64,000 bases of DNA from M269 sp964625615 (lineage in GTDB: Bacteria > Pseudomonadota > Gammaproteobacteria > Enterobacterales > Alteromonadaceae): assembly GCA_964625615.1 (NCBI GenBank), contig CAZVDU010000004.1, forward strand, positions 1 to 64,000. The letters run 5' to 3'. Positions within the stretch are counted from its first letter, which is position 1; every line of letters begins with the position of its first letter. Position numbers and translations under genes: made by a program. The notes below the pieces were generated by a model. It did not search any database. It worked only from the letters and a program-made list of their open reading frames with translations, and had not been told where the DNA came from. This document shows, one piece after another, positions 34,185 through 43,370 of the stretch.

Positions 34185-35117
34185 TTAACTATCAATTACA
34201 GAAATCGGGTTAGATTGCTTAGCTTCACCTTGATTAATTGCTATTTCAACACGCCTGTTACGTGCTCTTTCCTGCCCTGTTGAATTCCTTGTTAACGGTG
34301 AATTATCAGCTCGCCCTACAACAAGCATTCGCCCTTCATCAAAGCCTGGGGCTAACCTAAGCTCTTCAGCAACGGCAACAGCTCTTTGTGCCGACAGATC
34401 CCAGTTAGATCGATATAACTCGTTCGAGATCTGTTGATTGTCGCTGTGTCCAGATACTTCAATCTCTCCAGGTACATCTGCCAGTAATTCTCCAATAGTA
34501 CGCAATATTGGCCTAAATTGCGGTTGAAGGAATGCAGAGCCTGCTGAAAATGAGCCATTTTCTCGTATGCGTATTGTTATCTGCTGACCTAATGATTCCA
34601 ACTCAATTGCACCATCAAGGACTTGTTTTTCAAGTTGCTGTGCAATTTTCTTTAAGAGTTCATTAGTCTGTTGCTGCGAAGCTTGTTGTGTTGCTTGAGC
34701 AGCGGCCTGGTCTGACGCGGTTTGTTGTGCTTGACCACCACGTTGTGTCCCACGCTGCTTTTGACGCCCACCAGCGGAATCTTCATCACCTGCTTGAAAC
34801 TCAAGCATTTGTTGCGTTACTTCAATTGTTTGCTGCTGAATATTTTCAATAGGCGTAGGATCTGGCCTTCCAGGGCGGAACTCCATTGCTATAACACTGG
34901 TTCCTTTAGGAATGTCTTTGACCTCAATCTTATTCTGCACCCCAAAAGCAAACTTCATAGAACCAGCTATCTGCTTAAACTTAAGTACATCCATTTCTGA
35001 AAATGCCAAGAGCAATACAAAAAAGCACATAAGCAAAGACATGAGATCAGCAAAAGTCCCCATCCATGCGGGCAGACCTTCTGGGGGACATTTGGGGCAT
35101 TCTTGTTCATCAGACAT
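34185..35117 (-). CDS. pomB: Flagellar stator protein PomB/MotB family
   Basis: This 310-residue protein has a single membrane helix near the N-terminus bearing the ion-binding Asp (D24 in TFADLMSLLMCFFVLLLAFSEMD). A long Gln/Ala-rich linker (about 110-160) precedes a C-terminal OmpA-like peptidoglycan-binding domain (SGHSDNQQISNELYRSNWDLSAQRAVAV, GRADNSPL, RARNRRVEIAI). The Cys/Pro N-terminus (SDEQECPKCPPEGLPAWM) is typical of Na+-driven PomB. It is transcribed with pomA, 15 bp upstream. The poly-Gln linker is longer than in MotB and is the most variable part. Confidence 0.93.
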   Translation of the reverse strand: MSDEQECPKCPPEGLPAWMGTFADLMSLLMCFFVLLLAFSEMDVLKFKQIAGSMKFAFGVQNKIEVKDIPKGTSVIAMEFRPGRPDPTPIENIQQQTIEVTQQMLEFQAGDEDSAGGRQKQRGTQRGGQAQQTASDQAAAQATQQASQQQTNELLKKIAQQLEKQVLDGAIELESLGQQITIRIRENGSFSAGSAFLQPQFRPILRTIGELLADVPGEIEVSGHSDNQQISNELYRSNWDLSAQRAVAVAEELRLAPGFDEGRMLVVGRADNSPLTRNSTGQERARNRRVEIAINQGEAKQSNPISVIDS

Positions 35118-35132
35118 AACTGTTAGCTACCC

Positions 35133-35897
35133 TTACTCTTCTTCAGCGGTTGAACCACGTTTACCTTCGGCAATATAGTTTTTCAATATCCCTTCAATAA
35201 CTCTCGGATTTTGACCATCAGCGATACCCAAAATACCATCCAACACTAAGCTCTGATTCATTTTTTCTTCTTCTTTGCGGTTGCTCAATTTAACCGCCAT
35301 AGGCAAACATATGACATTCGCAAAAAATGCACCATAGAGTGTTGTCAGCAAAGCAACTGCCATCGCAGGGCCGATAGACTTAGGGTCATCCATATTAGAA
35401 AGCATAGCAACCAAACCAATAAGTGTCCCAATCATACCCATTGCCGGTGCAACGTCACCCATTGTTTTGTATATCATAGCGCCGAACTCATGACGCTCCG
35501 AGGTCATGGCAATGTCTTTAGATAGAGTTTGGCGAACGACTTCAACATCATGCCCATCAACCAACATATCAACGCCTTTTTGCATGAAGTCATTATCAAT
35601 TTCAGCTTCTTCCAAGGCGAGGAATCCACCTTTACGCGCCGCGTCAGCCATATCAACAATTTTTTGAATTAATTCTTCTGGAGGAGCAATTTTAAACTTA
35701 AACGCTTTGCCAGCTACTTTACCTGCGCCAAAGAACTGGCCCATCGTAAATTGAGATAAAACAACAAATAAGGTGCCACCAAATACAATCAGTGTCGATG
35801 GCACATCAACAAACATATTTATATCGCCAGCAGAAATCATAGCCATGACGATAAAACCAATAGCGCCTACCATCCCAATAAGTGTTGCTAAATCCAC
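35133..35897 (-). CDS. pomA: Flagellar motor stator protein PomA/MotA family
   Basis: This 254-residue protein has four membrane segments, the cytoplasmic loop with charged residues (SERHEFGAMIYKTMGDVAPAMGMIGTLIGLV, containing the essential Arg/Glu region and the Pro of TM3-4) and LLTTLYGAFFANVICLPMA. PomA and PomB form the Na+-conducting stator that drives the flagellum. Start is GTG at 35897 with GGGAG 7 bases upstream. The pomAB-to-xseB-ispA-dxs arrangement is conserved in Vibrio and Shewanella. An uninterrupted frame of unknown origin lies upstream on the same strand. Confidence 0.93.
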   Translation of the reverse strand: MDLATLIGMVGAIGFIVMAMISAGDINMFVDVPSTLIVFGGTLFVVLSQFTMGQFFGAGKVAGKAFKFKIAPPEELIQKIVDMADAARKGGFLALEEAEIDNDFMQKGVDMLVDGHDVEVVRQTLSKDIAMTSERHEFGAMIYKTMGDVAPAMGMIGTLIGLVAMLSNMDDPKSIGPAMAVALLTTLYGAFFANVICLPMAVKLSNRKEEEKMNQSLVLDGILGIADGQNPRVIEGILKNYIAEGKRGSTAEEE

Positions 35898-36015
35898 TTT
35901 TAACTCCCAGCTATCTCAATATTCAGGTGACCATACATGATTACAAGGTCACAACTTAACTTATTAAATAAACCGAACTTAAACAAATAATCTCAATGAG
36001 AGATTAAGTCCTGAA

Positions 36016-36345
36016 TCAACCATATAACTGATAACAATCGTATCTGGTTATACAACTATTTTCTCTTGTTTTTATGAGGTTACCTTTGTTCGACGGCTTA
36101 TTAAACACTATCAAAGACCCATTATCGACAACAAATATTGCACTGTTCTTACGCGCACTCTCCTTACCAATAATAGTACAGTTAAAAGCACCCAATACAA
36201 ACAGCCTGTTACCCTTGAATATATCGGCATTCTTCGTTAATTCTATAGCGTTACGCCTATCTGTCCTAAAGTGTTTGACCGCCTGTTGAGCCTCAGGTAA
36301 TGTGCCGAGTTCTCTAAAAGAGCCATTAAAACTGTAATTGAAGCT
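36016..36345 (-). pseudogene. Uninterrupted 109-codon frame lacking a usable start, possible gene remnant
   Basis: On the minus strand from 36345 to the TGA at 36016 there is no stop. The translation looks protein-like: LGTLPEAQQAVKHFRTDRR, NAIELTKNADIFKGNRLF, then NSAIFVVDNGSLIVFNK. There is no ATG, GTG or TTG in the first 50 codons; the first in-frame TTG falls mid-frame, and an in-frame stop precedes the frame. It lies in the 450-bp gap between xseB and pomA, on the pomA strand. I do not recognise a family. It may be a decayed gene, a frame with a rare start, or chance. The remaining part of the gap (35898-36015) should hold the pomA promoter. Confidence 0.25.
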
Positions 36346-36347
36346 TT

Positions 36348-36596
36348 ATGACACAAACCAAAAACGTTGAAAACCTGTCTTTTGAAGAGTCCATGGAGGA
36401 ACTAGAAATAATAGTTTCTGCTATGGAACAAGGTGATATGCCACTTGAAGAAGCATTGACTAAATTTGAAAGAGGCATTCAGTTGACCAACAATAGCCAG
36501 CAAAAATTAAAACAAGCAGAACAGAAAGTCGACATTTTGCTGAAACAAAATGGAAAAGAAGAGCTTAAACCCTTTATTAACTCTGAATCTGACTAA
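36348..36596 (+). CDS. xseB: Exodeoxyribonuclease VII small subunit
   Basis: This 82-residue protein has the family pattern LSFEESMEELEIIVSAMEQGDMPLEEALTKFERGIQLTNNSQQKLKQAEQKVDIL. XseB binds XseA to form exonuclease VII, which degrades single-stranded DNA. It is the first gene of xseB-ispA-dxs; ispA starts 8 bases after its stop. TTGAAG lies about 6 bases upstream of the ATG as a ribosome site. Confidence 0.95.
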   Translation: MTQTKNVENLSFEESMEELEIIVSAMEQGDMPLEEALTKFERGIQLTNNSQQKLKQAEQKVDILLKQNGKEELKPFINSESD

Positions 36597-36603
36597 TCTT
36601 AAC

Positions 36604-37509
36604 ATGAGATCATCCATGCCTGATTGGCAAATTGCACAACAGCGTTATCAAGAACGCGTTAATCAAAAACTAGAGAATCGCCTCCAAAAATTATCTAATA
36701 TTGCACCTAAGCTGAAACAAGCAATGCAGTATGGCTTATTGATTGGTGGTAAGCGCATTCGGCCATTCTTGGTTTATGCAACAGGAGAAATGCTTGGTGC
36801 TAAACTTGAAGACCTTGATGCCTGTGCAACAGCTCTTGAATGTATCCATGCTTTTTCTTTGATCCATGACGATCTACCTGCCATGGATGACGATGCGTTG
36901 CGCAGAGGTAAACCAACTTGTCATATTGCCTTTGACGAAGCCACAGCAATATTAGCCGGCGATGCGTTGCAAACATTAGCGTTTGAGATCCTTGCTAATG
37001 ACACATTACCTGAGAACTCGGTAGATAAGCGAATAGCCTTATTACGGATACTGACACAGGCAACAGGATACGAAGGCATGTGTGGTGGTCAAGCGATGGA
37101 TATGGATGCAACTGACACAGCAATTACTCTTGAACAGTTAGAAAATTTACAACACCGTAAGACTGGTGCTTTGATAAAAGCAGCTATGCAAATGGCTTAT
37201 GTCGTATCTCCTTTGGAATCTGAGGAAGTTTCGCACAGACTTGCCACCTACGGACGCGCCACCGGCTTAGCTTTCCAAGTTCAAGATGACATCCTCGACC
37301 TAGTGTCAGACACAGAAATACTCGGTAAACCTCAAGGCTCGGATTTAGCCTCAAATAAAAGTACCTACCCTAATCTATTAGGTTTAGGTGGCGCCAAAGC
37401 ATTTGCACAAGAACTTTATCAACAAGCACTACAAGCGCTGGCGACTTTACCTTACAATACACAGGTTTTAGAGTCTTTCGCAGGCTATATAGTCAATAGA
37501 AACAAATAA
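36604..37509 (+). CDS. ispA: (2E,6E)-farnesyl diphosphate synthase
   Basis: IspA condenses IPP with DMAPP and GPP to farnesyl diphosphate. The 301-residue protein has the two aspartate-rich motifs: first in SLIHDDLPAMDDDALRRGKPTCH, second in QVQDDILDLVSDT. The substrate-binding GGKRIRPFLVYATGEM is also present. ATG at 36604 avoids overlap with xseB; a second ATG at 36616 is equally possible, and an earlier frame start inside xseB is unlikely. It lies between xseB and dxs in the conserved isoprenoid operon. Confidence 0.96.
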   Translation: MRSSMPDWQIAQQRYQERVNQKLENRLQKLSNIAPKLKQAMQYGLLIGGKRIRPFLVYATGEMLGAKLEDLDACATALECIHAFSLIHDDLPAMDDDALRRGKPTCHIAFDEATAILAGDALQTLAFEILANDTLPENSVDKRIALLRILTQATGYEGMCGGQAMDMDATDTAITLEQLENLQHRKTGALIKAAMQMAYVVSPLESEEVSHRLATYGRATGLAFQVQDDILDLVSDTEILGKPQGSDLASNKSTYPNLLGLGGAKAFAQELYQQALQALATLPYNTQVLESFAGYIVNRNK

Positions 37510-37520
37510 AAGAATTATTA

Positions 37521-39383
37521 ATGACACTCGATTTATCACACTACCCTCTCCTCTCTTTAGCAGACCGTCCCGAGCAATTGCGAGAGTTATCGCAAGATAA
37601 GCTTGAGGCATTTAGTCAGGAGCTAAGGCAGTACCTACTTGCCAGTGTGAGTGAAAGCAGTGGTCATTTTGCATCAGGCTTAGGGACTGTTGAATTAACA
37701 GTTGCTCTGCATTATGTCTATAACACGCCATTCGATAGGCTTATTTGGGATGTAGGTCATCAAGCATACCCTCATAAAATCCTGACGGGTCGACGGGACC
37801 GAATGACTACTATTCGTAAAAAGAACGGATTACACCCATTCCCTTGGCCACCGGAAAGCGAGTTTGACACCTTTGCCGTAGGACATTCTTCTACGTCAAT
37901 CAGTGCGGCATTGGGTATGGCTATTGCTGCTGAGAAAGAGAACCTAGGGCGTAAAGTCGTTGCTGTAATCGGTGACGGTGCCATGACAGCAGGTATGGCG
38001 TTTGAAGCAATGAATCATGCTGGCGATATAGACAAAGATATGATTGTCATACTAAACGACAATGAAATGTCTATCTCTGAAAATGTCGGAGCACTCAATA
38101 GCCATTTAGCACGCCTACTTACGGGTAATTTCTTTAATTCAATTCGGGATGGTGGCAAAAAACTCTTAAGTAATGTGCCTCCTATCAAAGAATTTGCCAG
38201 TCGAGCAGAAGAACATATCAAAGGAATGGTGGTTCCCGGTACAATTTTTGAAGAGCTAGGTTTCCATTATATTGGCCCTATAGATGGGCATGACGTCAAT
38301 GCAGTGGTAGATACACTGCGCAATATGCGCAAGCGCTCAGGCCCGCAGATTCTGCATGTTGTAACTAAAAAGGGAAAAGGCTACGAGTCGGCAGAAAAAG
38401 ATCCGATTAAGTTTCACGCCGTTCCTAAATTCAACCCCGAAGATCAAAAACTCCCAACATCGTCATCATCAAAGCCAACTTACTCAAAAATATTCGGTGA
38501 TTGGCTATGTGATATGGCTAAGCAAGATGACAAGCTTATAGCCATTACACCTGCCATGAGAGAAGGCTCAGGTATGGTAAGATTCTCACAAGAATTTCCT
38601 GATCAATATATAGACGTAGCCATAGCTGAGCAGCATTCCGTCACTTTAGCTGCAGGGCTCGCTCGTGAAAATATGAAACCAGTTGTCGCTATTTATTCAA
38701 CGTTCCTACAGCGCGGCTATGATCAATTAATCCATGATGTGGCACTACAAAACTTACCTATTTTATTTGCAATAGATCGTGCTGGAATAGTAGGTGCAGA
38801 TGGCCCGACACATCAAGGTGCGTTTGATCTGACCTTCTTACGTTGTGTTCCAAATATGATAATTATGACACCTTCCGGTGAGAATGAATGTCGTCAGATG
38901 TTATATACTGGGCACAAGCTTAATCAACCAGCTGCCGTTAGATACCCAAGAGGAACGGGTTATGGGCAAAAATTGATTAGCGAGATGAACGAAATTGAAG
39001 TTGGTAAGGCTCTAACAATACAAAGTGGTGAAAAAGTCGCTCTGTTAAATTTCGGCACTTTGTTACCTTTTGCTAAGCAAGTAGCTGATAGTAGAGGTTA
39101 CGCGCTTATTGATATGCGTTTTGTTAAACCTATTGATGAAACGCTTTTAGCAAGTCTAGCGAACGACTATGATGTATTTGTCACGCTTGAAGATAACGCG
39201 ATTATGGGCGGAGCAGGCAGTGCCGTAGGTGAATATATTCTACAGCATCAACTACCCGTTAAGTTACTAAGCATAGGTTTACCCGACCAGTTTATTATGC
39301 AAGGAACGCAAGAAGAAATGTACGCAGAATTAGGTTTAGATGCCAAAGGCATTGAGCGTAAAATTGATGAATTCATGCGTTAA
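37521..39383 (+). CDS. dxs: 1-deoxy-D-xylulose-5-phosphate synthase
   Basis: Dxs condenses pyruvate and glyceraldehyde-3-phosphate with thiamine diphosphate to DXP, the entry step of the MEP isoprenoid pathway and a precursor of thiamine and pyridoxal. The 620-residue protein shows SGHFASGLGTVELTVALHY, the ThDP motif GDGAMTAGMAFEAMNHAGD with NDNEMSISENVGAL, and IAEQHSVTLAAGLA and RYPRGTGYG in the transketolase-like C-terminal half. It starts 11 bp after ispA. Confidence 0.98.
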   Translation: MTLDLSHYPLLSLADRPEQLRELSQDKLEAFSQELRQYLLASVSESSGHFASGLGTVELTVALHYVYNTPFDRLIWDVGHQAYPHKILTGRRDRMTTIRKKNGLHPFPWPPESEFDTFAVGHSSTSISAALGMAIAAEKENLGRKVVAVIGDGAMTAGMAFEAMNHAGDIDKDMIVILNDNEMSISENVGALNSHLARLLTGNFFNSIRDGGKKLLSNVPPIKEFASRAEEHIKGMVVPGTIFEELGFHYIGPIDGHDVNAVVDTLRNMRKRSGPQILHVVTKKGKGYESAEKDPIKFHAVPKFNPEDQKLPTSSSSKPTYSKIFGDWLCDMAKQDDKLIAITPAMREGSGMVRFSQEFPDQYIDVAIAEQHSVTLAAGLARENMKPVVAIYSTFLQRGYDQLIHDVALQNLPILFAIDRAGIVGADGPTHQGAFDLTFLRCVPNMIIMTPSGENECRQMLYTGHKLNQPAAVRYPRGTGYGQKLISEMNEIEVGKALTIQSGEKVALLNFGTLLPFAKQVADSRGYALIDMRFVKPIDETLLASLANDYDVFVTLEDNAIMGGAGSAVGEYILQHQLPVKLLSIGLPDQFIMQGTQEEMYAELGLDAKGIERKIDEFMR

Positions 39384-39440
39384 GACGCTTTAATACAGCT
39401 AGCCGGGAAACCATTATTGATTGAAGATATAAGGTTTTCC

Positions 39441-41444
39441 ATGAAAAAGACACTGTTAGCTGCATCGACAGTTTGCTTACTCACCAGTGGTTACTCACAT
39501 GCCAATGATTACATCATTATGGATGAGAGTAACCCAGCAAATAAATTACTCTTAAGTAATCTCATTCGCCCCTCTAACCTTTCTGCTTTGCAAGAAGAAG
39601 ACACCATTGTTGACGTTATGTTCTTCTTTCAAAATAGCTATGTCGATCTCTTGGGTCAGCAAGTTGCTCATACCCGTATCACAGAGTGGGTTGATACAAT
39701 TAATACCATCGCCGTTGAACAAGAGATGGGGTTTCAATTACGCATTGCTAACGCGTTAATAGCACCAAGTATCGGTGATGAGTTATTCCTCGAAGATGAA
39801 ACCGATGAAAACGATGAAATTATCACACTAGGTGCGTCTACTCTGTTTTTTAACGCCGTTTTTAACGCCAATGCAGGTCAGGGAGGAAATCCACTCCCAG
39901 AGTTTGAGATATACAATGCTTATGGCGCAGATATCGCGATTTATGTGCGGGATTTCAGAGAATCCGATGATACCGCCAATGTTCTTGGTCGTGCTAGTTT
40001 TGGTGGCCCTGTCAATATGATGTTTGACCGATTCGATGGCACGCCAAGTGTTTCTGAGCGGCTTTTTGACAATGTATTCACCCATGAGATCGGCCATAAC
40101 TTAGGTGCTGGGCACGAAGTCGATATTGATGACAACCCTCCGTTTGCAGAAGTTGATGCTCATGCAGCAACATGTGGTGACAACAATACTATTATGTTTA
40201 GTTCACTGGGTAACTCGACATTAGCATCTTTTTCAGATCCTGAGTTAACGAACAACGACGAATTTTGCGGTGAAGAAGGGCTCGAAAATAACCGTCGAGT
40301 TATCATAGAAAATGCTGTCATGACGTCTCTGCGCGGTACTGGGGCGATTAGCCTAGGACAATTTAGTTTTACCTCCGCGCAATTTAATGCAAGTGAGCAA
40401 GATGGCACTGCAACTATTACGATCGCCAGAACCGGCGACTTAACCCAAGCTTCAGAGGTTGAAGTTGCTTTATTTGACGACACAGCAATTCAAGGTGCAG
40501 ATTTTGTCAATGGCATTGCAAGAGCTAATTTCAACGCCGGAGAATCAGAAACTACCGTTGCCTTTGAAATTATTGAAGACGCTTTAGATGAAGGCCAAGA
40601 ACAAATTAATGTTGCTTTAAGATATCCCCTACTCGGCCAATTGGGTCAATTATCAACGGCGACCCTTTTAATCAGCGACGGTGTTGCTGGAAACATTGGC
40701 ACAATAGAAACTACCTCACCTACTACTGTTGTTGAGGGTGAAGATATCAGCTTCACACTGAACCGCGTAGGAGGTTCAGACGGCGAGCTAGTTGTTAATA
40801 TTACAACGTCTGACCAAACAGCTTTCTCAGGTCAAGATTACCAAACATTCAATCAATCTGTCGTATTTGCTGCTGGTGAGACAAGTCAAATCGTAGCTAT
40901 AACCACCATTGATGATAACCTTTCTGAAGTTGACGAAACATTTGCCATCACTATTACCAGTCAGCAAACGCAAGTCACAGGTGGCAACCTAGTTGCAACC
41001 ATACAAGACAACGAGCCTTTAGCTGGACAATTTAATGTGTCAGTAAGTACGCGCTCTGTCAGTGAAAGTGACGGTTCTGTCACTATTATTGTTGACAGAG
41101 TCAATGGTACAGCTGGGCCAGCGAGTTTAAGGGTTACAACCAGCGGTGGTGGTAACAGTATTGTTCCTGTCAACGAAGTGGTTAATTTTACTGATGGACA
41201 AACTCAGCAAACAGTTCTAGTTACTGTGAATGACGATACAACCGAAGAAATTGATCAGATAGTCACTGTCAACCTAGAAGCAATTGGCGACGAAAATGTC
41301 ACAACTTCGTTCGTTACCTTTACTGTTTTCGACAATGATGGAGATAATGCGCCACCATCTGATTCAGGTGGCGGCAGTACAGGACTCTTAGGTTTATTAG
41401 CAGCTTCACTCACTCTATTTAGAAGACGTAAAGTCGTGAAGTAG
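39441..41444 (+). CDS. Secreted metzincin-like metalloprotease with Calx-beta repeats and GlyGly-CTERM signal
   Basis: This 667-residue protein has a Sec signal peptide (about 1-22) and a reprolysin-like catalytic domain with H215-E-I-G-H-N-L-G-A-G-H225 and a Met-turn candidate M252 (TIMFSS). Three Calx-beta-type units follow (about 300-395, 410-510, 520-630; recurring DxxTxxGxDF and VxIxDD/N-type turns such as DNLSEVDETF). The C-terminal GlyGly-CTERM signal SGGGSTGLLGLLAASLTLFRRRK is recognised by rhombosortase after type II secretion. ATG at 39441 has AAGG 6 bases upstream. Likely a cell-surface or secreted protease. The sorting enzyme is not in the window. It follows dxs by 57 bp but is functionally unrelated. 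Confidence 0.87.
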   Translation: MKKTLLAASTVCLLTSGYSHANDYIIMDESNPANKLLLSNLIRPSNLSALQEEDTIVDVMFFFQNSYVDLLGQQVAHTRITEWVDTINTIAVEQEMGFQLRIANALIAPSIGDELFLEDETDENDEIITLGASTLFFNAVFNANAGQGGNPLPEFEIYNAYGADIAIYVRDFRESDDTANVLGRASFGGPVNMMFDRFDGTPSVSERLFDNVFTHEIGHNLGAGHEVDIDDNPPFAEVDAHAATCGDNNTIMFSSLGNSTLASFSDPELTNNDEFCGEEGLENNRRVIIENAVMTSLRGTGAISLGQFSFTSAQFNASEQDGTATITIARTGDLTQASEVEVALFDDTAIQGADFVNGIARANFNAGESETTVAFEIIEDALDEGQEQINVALRYPLLGQLGQLSTATLLISDGVAGNIGTIETTSPTTVVEGEDISFTLNRVGGSDGELVVNITTSDQTAFSGQDYQTFNQSVVFAAGETSQIVAITTIDDNLSEVDETFAITITSQQTQVTGGNLVATIQDNEPLAGQFNVSVSTRSVSESDGSVTIIVDRVNGTAGPASLRVTTSGGGNSIVPVNEVVNFTDGQTQQTVLVTVNDDTTEEIDQIVTVNLEAIGDENVTTSFVTFTVFDNDGDNAPPSDSGGGSTGLLGLLAASLTLFRRRKVVK

Positions 41445-41454
41445 AGCTGTTATA

Positions 41455-41482
41455 GAGGGTAGGTCATTAGATGACTACCCTC
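41455..41482. terminator. Bidirectional hairpin between convergent genes
   Basis: GAGGGTAG-G-TCAT (41455-41467) pairs with ATGACTACCCTC (41471-41482), one bulged G, loop TAG. It sits between the metalloprotease gene and pgpA, which converge. U-tracts are weak on both sides. Confidence 0.65.
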
Positions 41483-41486
41483 TTCT

Positions 41487-41975
41487 CTAACTAATAACTT
41501 GCCAGTACAACAAAGCGTGTAAACAACCGCAAGCAGCAAGGCCAGCTGCAATATCATCGAGCATGATACCTAATCCGCCTTCTAGGTTCTTATCTAAATA
41601 ACTGATTGGCCACGGTTTTAAAATATCGAATAAACGAAAAAGCAAAAAACCGGCAAGCGCCGTTTGCCAACTGATGACTACACCAATAAAGGTCACCAAC
41701 ATACCAGCAATTTCGTCCCAAACAATACCCGAATGATCATGTACTCCCATATCTTCGGCAGTCTTACCACACAGCCAAACCCCTACAGCGGTAGCAATAC
41801 AAGCGATAATAATAGTCAGCGTTAATGGTAGTAATGAAACAAAATAAACAAGAGGAATTGCAGCTAAAGAGCCGAATGTACCGGGCATAAAGGGCGCCAA
41901 GCCAGAACCAAAACCAAGGGCAACCAGATGAACTGGGTTTGCGAGGTTGATTTTAGCTCTGAGAGATTTATCCAT
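41487..41975 (-). CDS. pgpA: Phosphatidylglycerophosphatase A
   Basis: PgpA dephosphorylates phosphatidylglycerophosphate to phosphatidylglycerol in the inner membrane. The 162-residue protein has FGSGLAPFMPGTFGSLAAIPL, the acidic IVWDEIAGMLVTF motif, RLFDILKPWPI and GLGIMLDDIAAG. Its ATG shares a base with the thiL stop, so it is translationally coupled at the end of the nrdR/rib/nusB/thiL operon. Confidence 0.95.
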   Translation of the reverse strand: MDKSLRAKINLANPVHLVALGFGSGLAPFMPGTFGSLAAIPLVYFVSLLPLTLTIIIACIATAVGVWLCGKTAEDMGVHDHSGIVWDEIAGMLVTFIGVVISWQTALAGFLLFRLFDILKPWPISYLDKNLEGGLGIMLDDIAAGLAACGCLHALLYWQVIS

Positions 41976-42937
41976 TAGGCGAAGTGCTGATATCCGCTTT
42001 CATGAATATGATAAGGCTCATCTTCGAATTTAAGCTCCAACTTATCAGGCATACCATTAAGCTGTCCAATACAAGTAGCACTCACGTTAGAGGTAGCCAA
42101 AGCTACATCCAGATTACCTTTTTGCTCTTCCGGCAATGTAAATAACAGCTCGTAATCGTCACCTGAACTCAGCGCATAACGAAGTCCTTCAGATAAACTG
42201 ACAGTTTCTAACATTTGTTCTGATAACGGCAGCTTATCCACATGAATCACAGCACCACAATTTGACGCATTGAGTATATGTTTAATATCCGATAACAATC
42301 CATCTGACACATCAATACACGAATGAGCAAGTCGTCTCAACGTTGTTCCAGCCAAAACACGAGGTGTTGGATAATTGAGTCTATCTAATAAATAGACCTT
42401 GTTGGAAGGCGTTGCTTGACGTACACCTCGAACTAAATCTAGTCCAAGTCCTGCATCACCAAGAGCACCGGTTACATACAACCAATCACCTGGTCGTGCA
42501 GTGCTCCTTTTAAGCGCTTGATCTTTAGGAATAAATCCTTGAGCGGTAATCGTTATCGTCAGCGGACCTTTAACAGTATCACCGCCAATGAGCTGGACAC
42601 CGTAATACTCGGTAATCTCGTGTAGTCCTAAAGAGAATTCGCTCAACCACTCTTCATCGGCTTCCGGCAAACTCAATGATAAGTTAACCCAAGCAGGTTC
42701 AGCACCCATAGCAGCAAGATCGCTTAAGTTAACAGCTATCGCCTTGTGAGCAATAGCTCTTGGTTCAGTACTTTCAGGGAAATGTACACCACAAACCAAG
42801 GTGTCCGTAGTGACCACTAAAGACTGACCATCTGGCACGTTTGTAACAGCGCAATCATCACCGATGCCGATATCAACATCACGCCTTTGATAGTTGCTCG
42901 ATTTGAAGAAGCTCTCGATAATACTGAATTCTTTCAC
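41975..42937 (-). CDS. thiL: Thiamine-monophosphate kinase
   Basis: ThiL phosphorylates thiamine monophosphate to thiamine diphosphate. The 320-residue protein shows VDIGIGDDCAVTNVP, AHKAIAVNLSDLAAMGAEP, VQLIGGDTVKGPLTIT and CIDVSDGLLSDIKHIL, all of the AIR-synthase/PurM-like fold. It lies 11 bp downstream of nusB and overlaps pgpA by one base. Confidence 0.96.
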   Translation of the reverse strand: MKEFSIIESFFKSSNYQRRDVDIGIGDDCAVTNVPDGQSLVVTTDTLVCGVHFPESTEPRAIAHKAIAVNLSDLAAMGAEPAWVNLSLSLPEADEEWLSEFSLGLHEITEYYGVQLIGGDTVKGPLTITITAQGFIPKDQALKRSTARPGDWLYVTGALGDAGLGLDLVRGVRQATPSNKVYLLDRLNYPTPRVLAGTTLRRLAHSCIDVSDGLLSDIKHILNASNCGAVIHVDKLPLSEQMLETVSLSEGLRYALSSGDDYELLFTLPEEQKGNLDVALATSNVSATCIGQLNGMPDKLELKFEDEPYHIHESGYQHFA

Positions 42938-42947
42938 AAGTTATGTC

Positions 42948-43370
42948 TTAATCTCGTTCGTGCTTACGCAATGTTTTAATTGCTTTGTCTAACACACCGT
43001 TGACAAACTTGTGACTTTCTTCAGCACCAAAGGTTTTAGCAAGTTCAATAGCTTCATTGATAACAACTTTATAAGGTACATCAATGCGTTGCTTGAGCTC
43101 GTATGTTGCTATACGTAAAATTGCTTTTTCGATAGGATCAAGTTCTTCAGGAAGACGGCCTAGGTAAGGCTTAATAACAGCGTCCAATTCTTCATAACCA
43201 GCCACGACTTCACGCAGCAACTCTTGAAAAAAGGCCATATCGACCTTCGACATGTCATTCGTTGTCGCAATGTGAAGCTCCACTTGCTCGACATTGTTAT
43301 TGGTCATTTGCCATGAATATATGGCTTGAACGGCAAGCTCTCTTGCCTTGCGACGGCCAGCAGGCTTCAT
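42948..43370 (-). CDS. nusB: Transcription antitermination factor NusB
   Basis: NusB with NusE binds boxA RNA and supports rRNA antitermination. The 140-residue protein has RRKARELAVQAIYSWQM, DPIEKAILRIATYELK and VPYKVVINEAIELAKTFGAEESHKFVNGVLDK. Its start shares base 43370 with the ribH stop. The ribH-nusB-thiL-pgpA order is standard in gammaproteobacteria. Confidence 0.97.
   Translation of the reverse strand: MKPAGRRKARELAVQAIYSWQMTNNNVEQVELHIATTNDMSKVDMAFFQELLREVVAGYEELDAVIKPYLGRLPEELDPIEKAILRIATYELKQRIDVPYKVVINEAIELAKTFGAEESHKFVNGVLDKAIKTLRKHERD

Noticed and set aside
36074..36289. Plus-strand frame of 71 codons between pomA and xseB
   Set aside because: No ribosome site, hydrophobic shadow-like translation, and it is antisense to a longer uninterrupted minus-strand frame that looks more natural.
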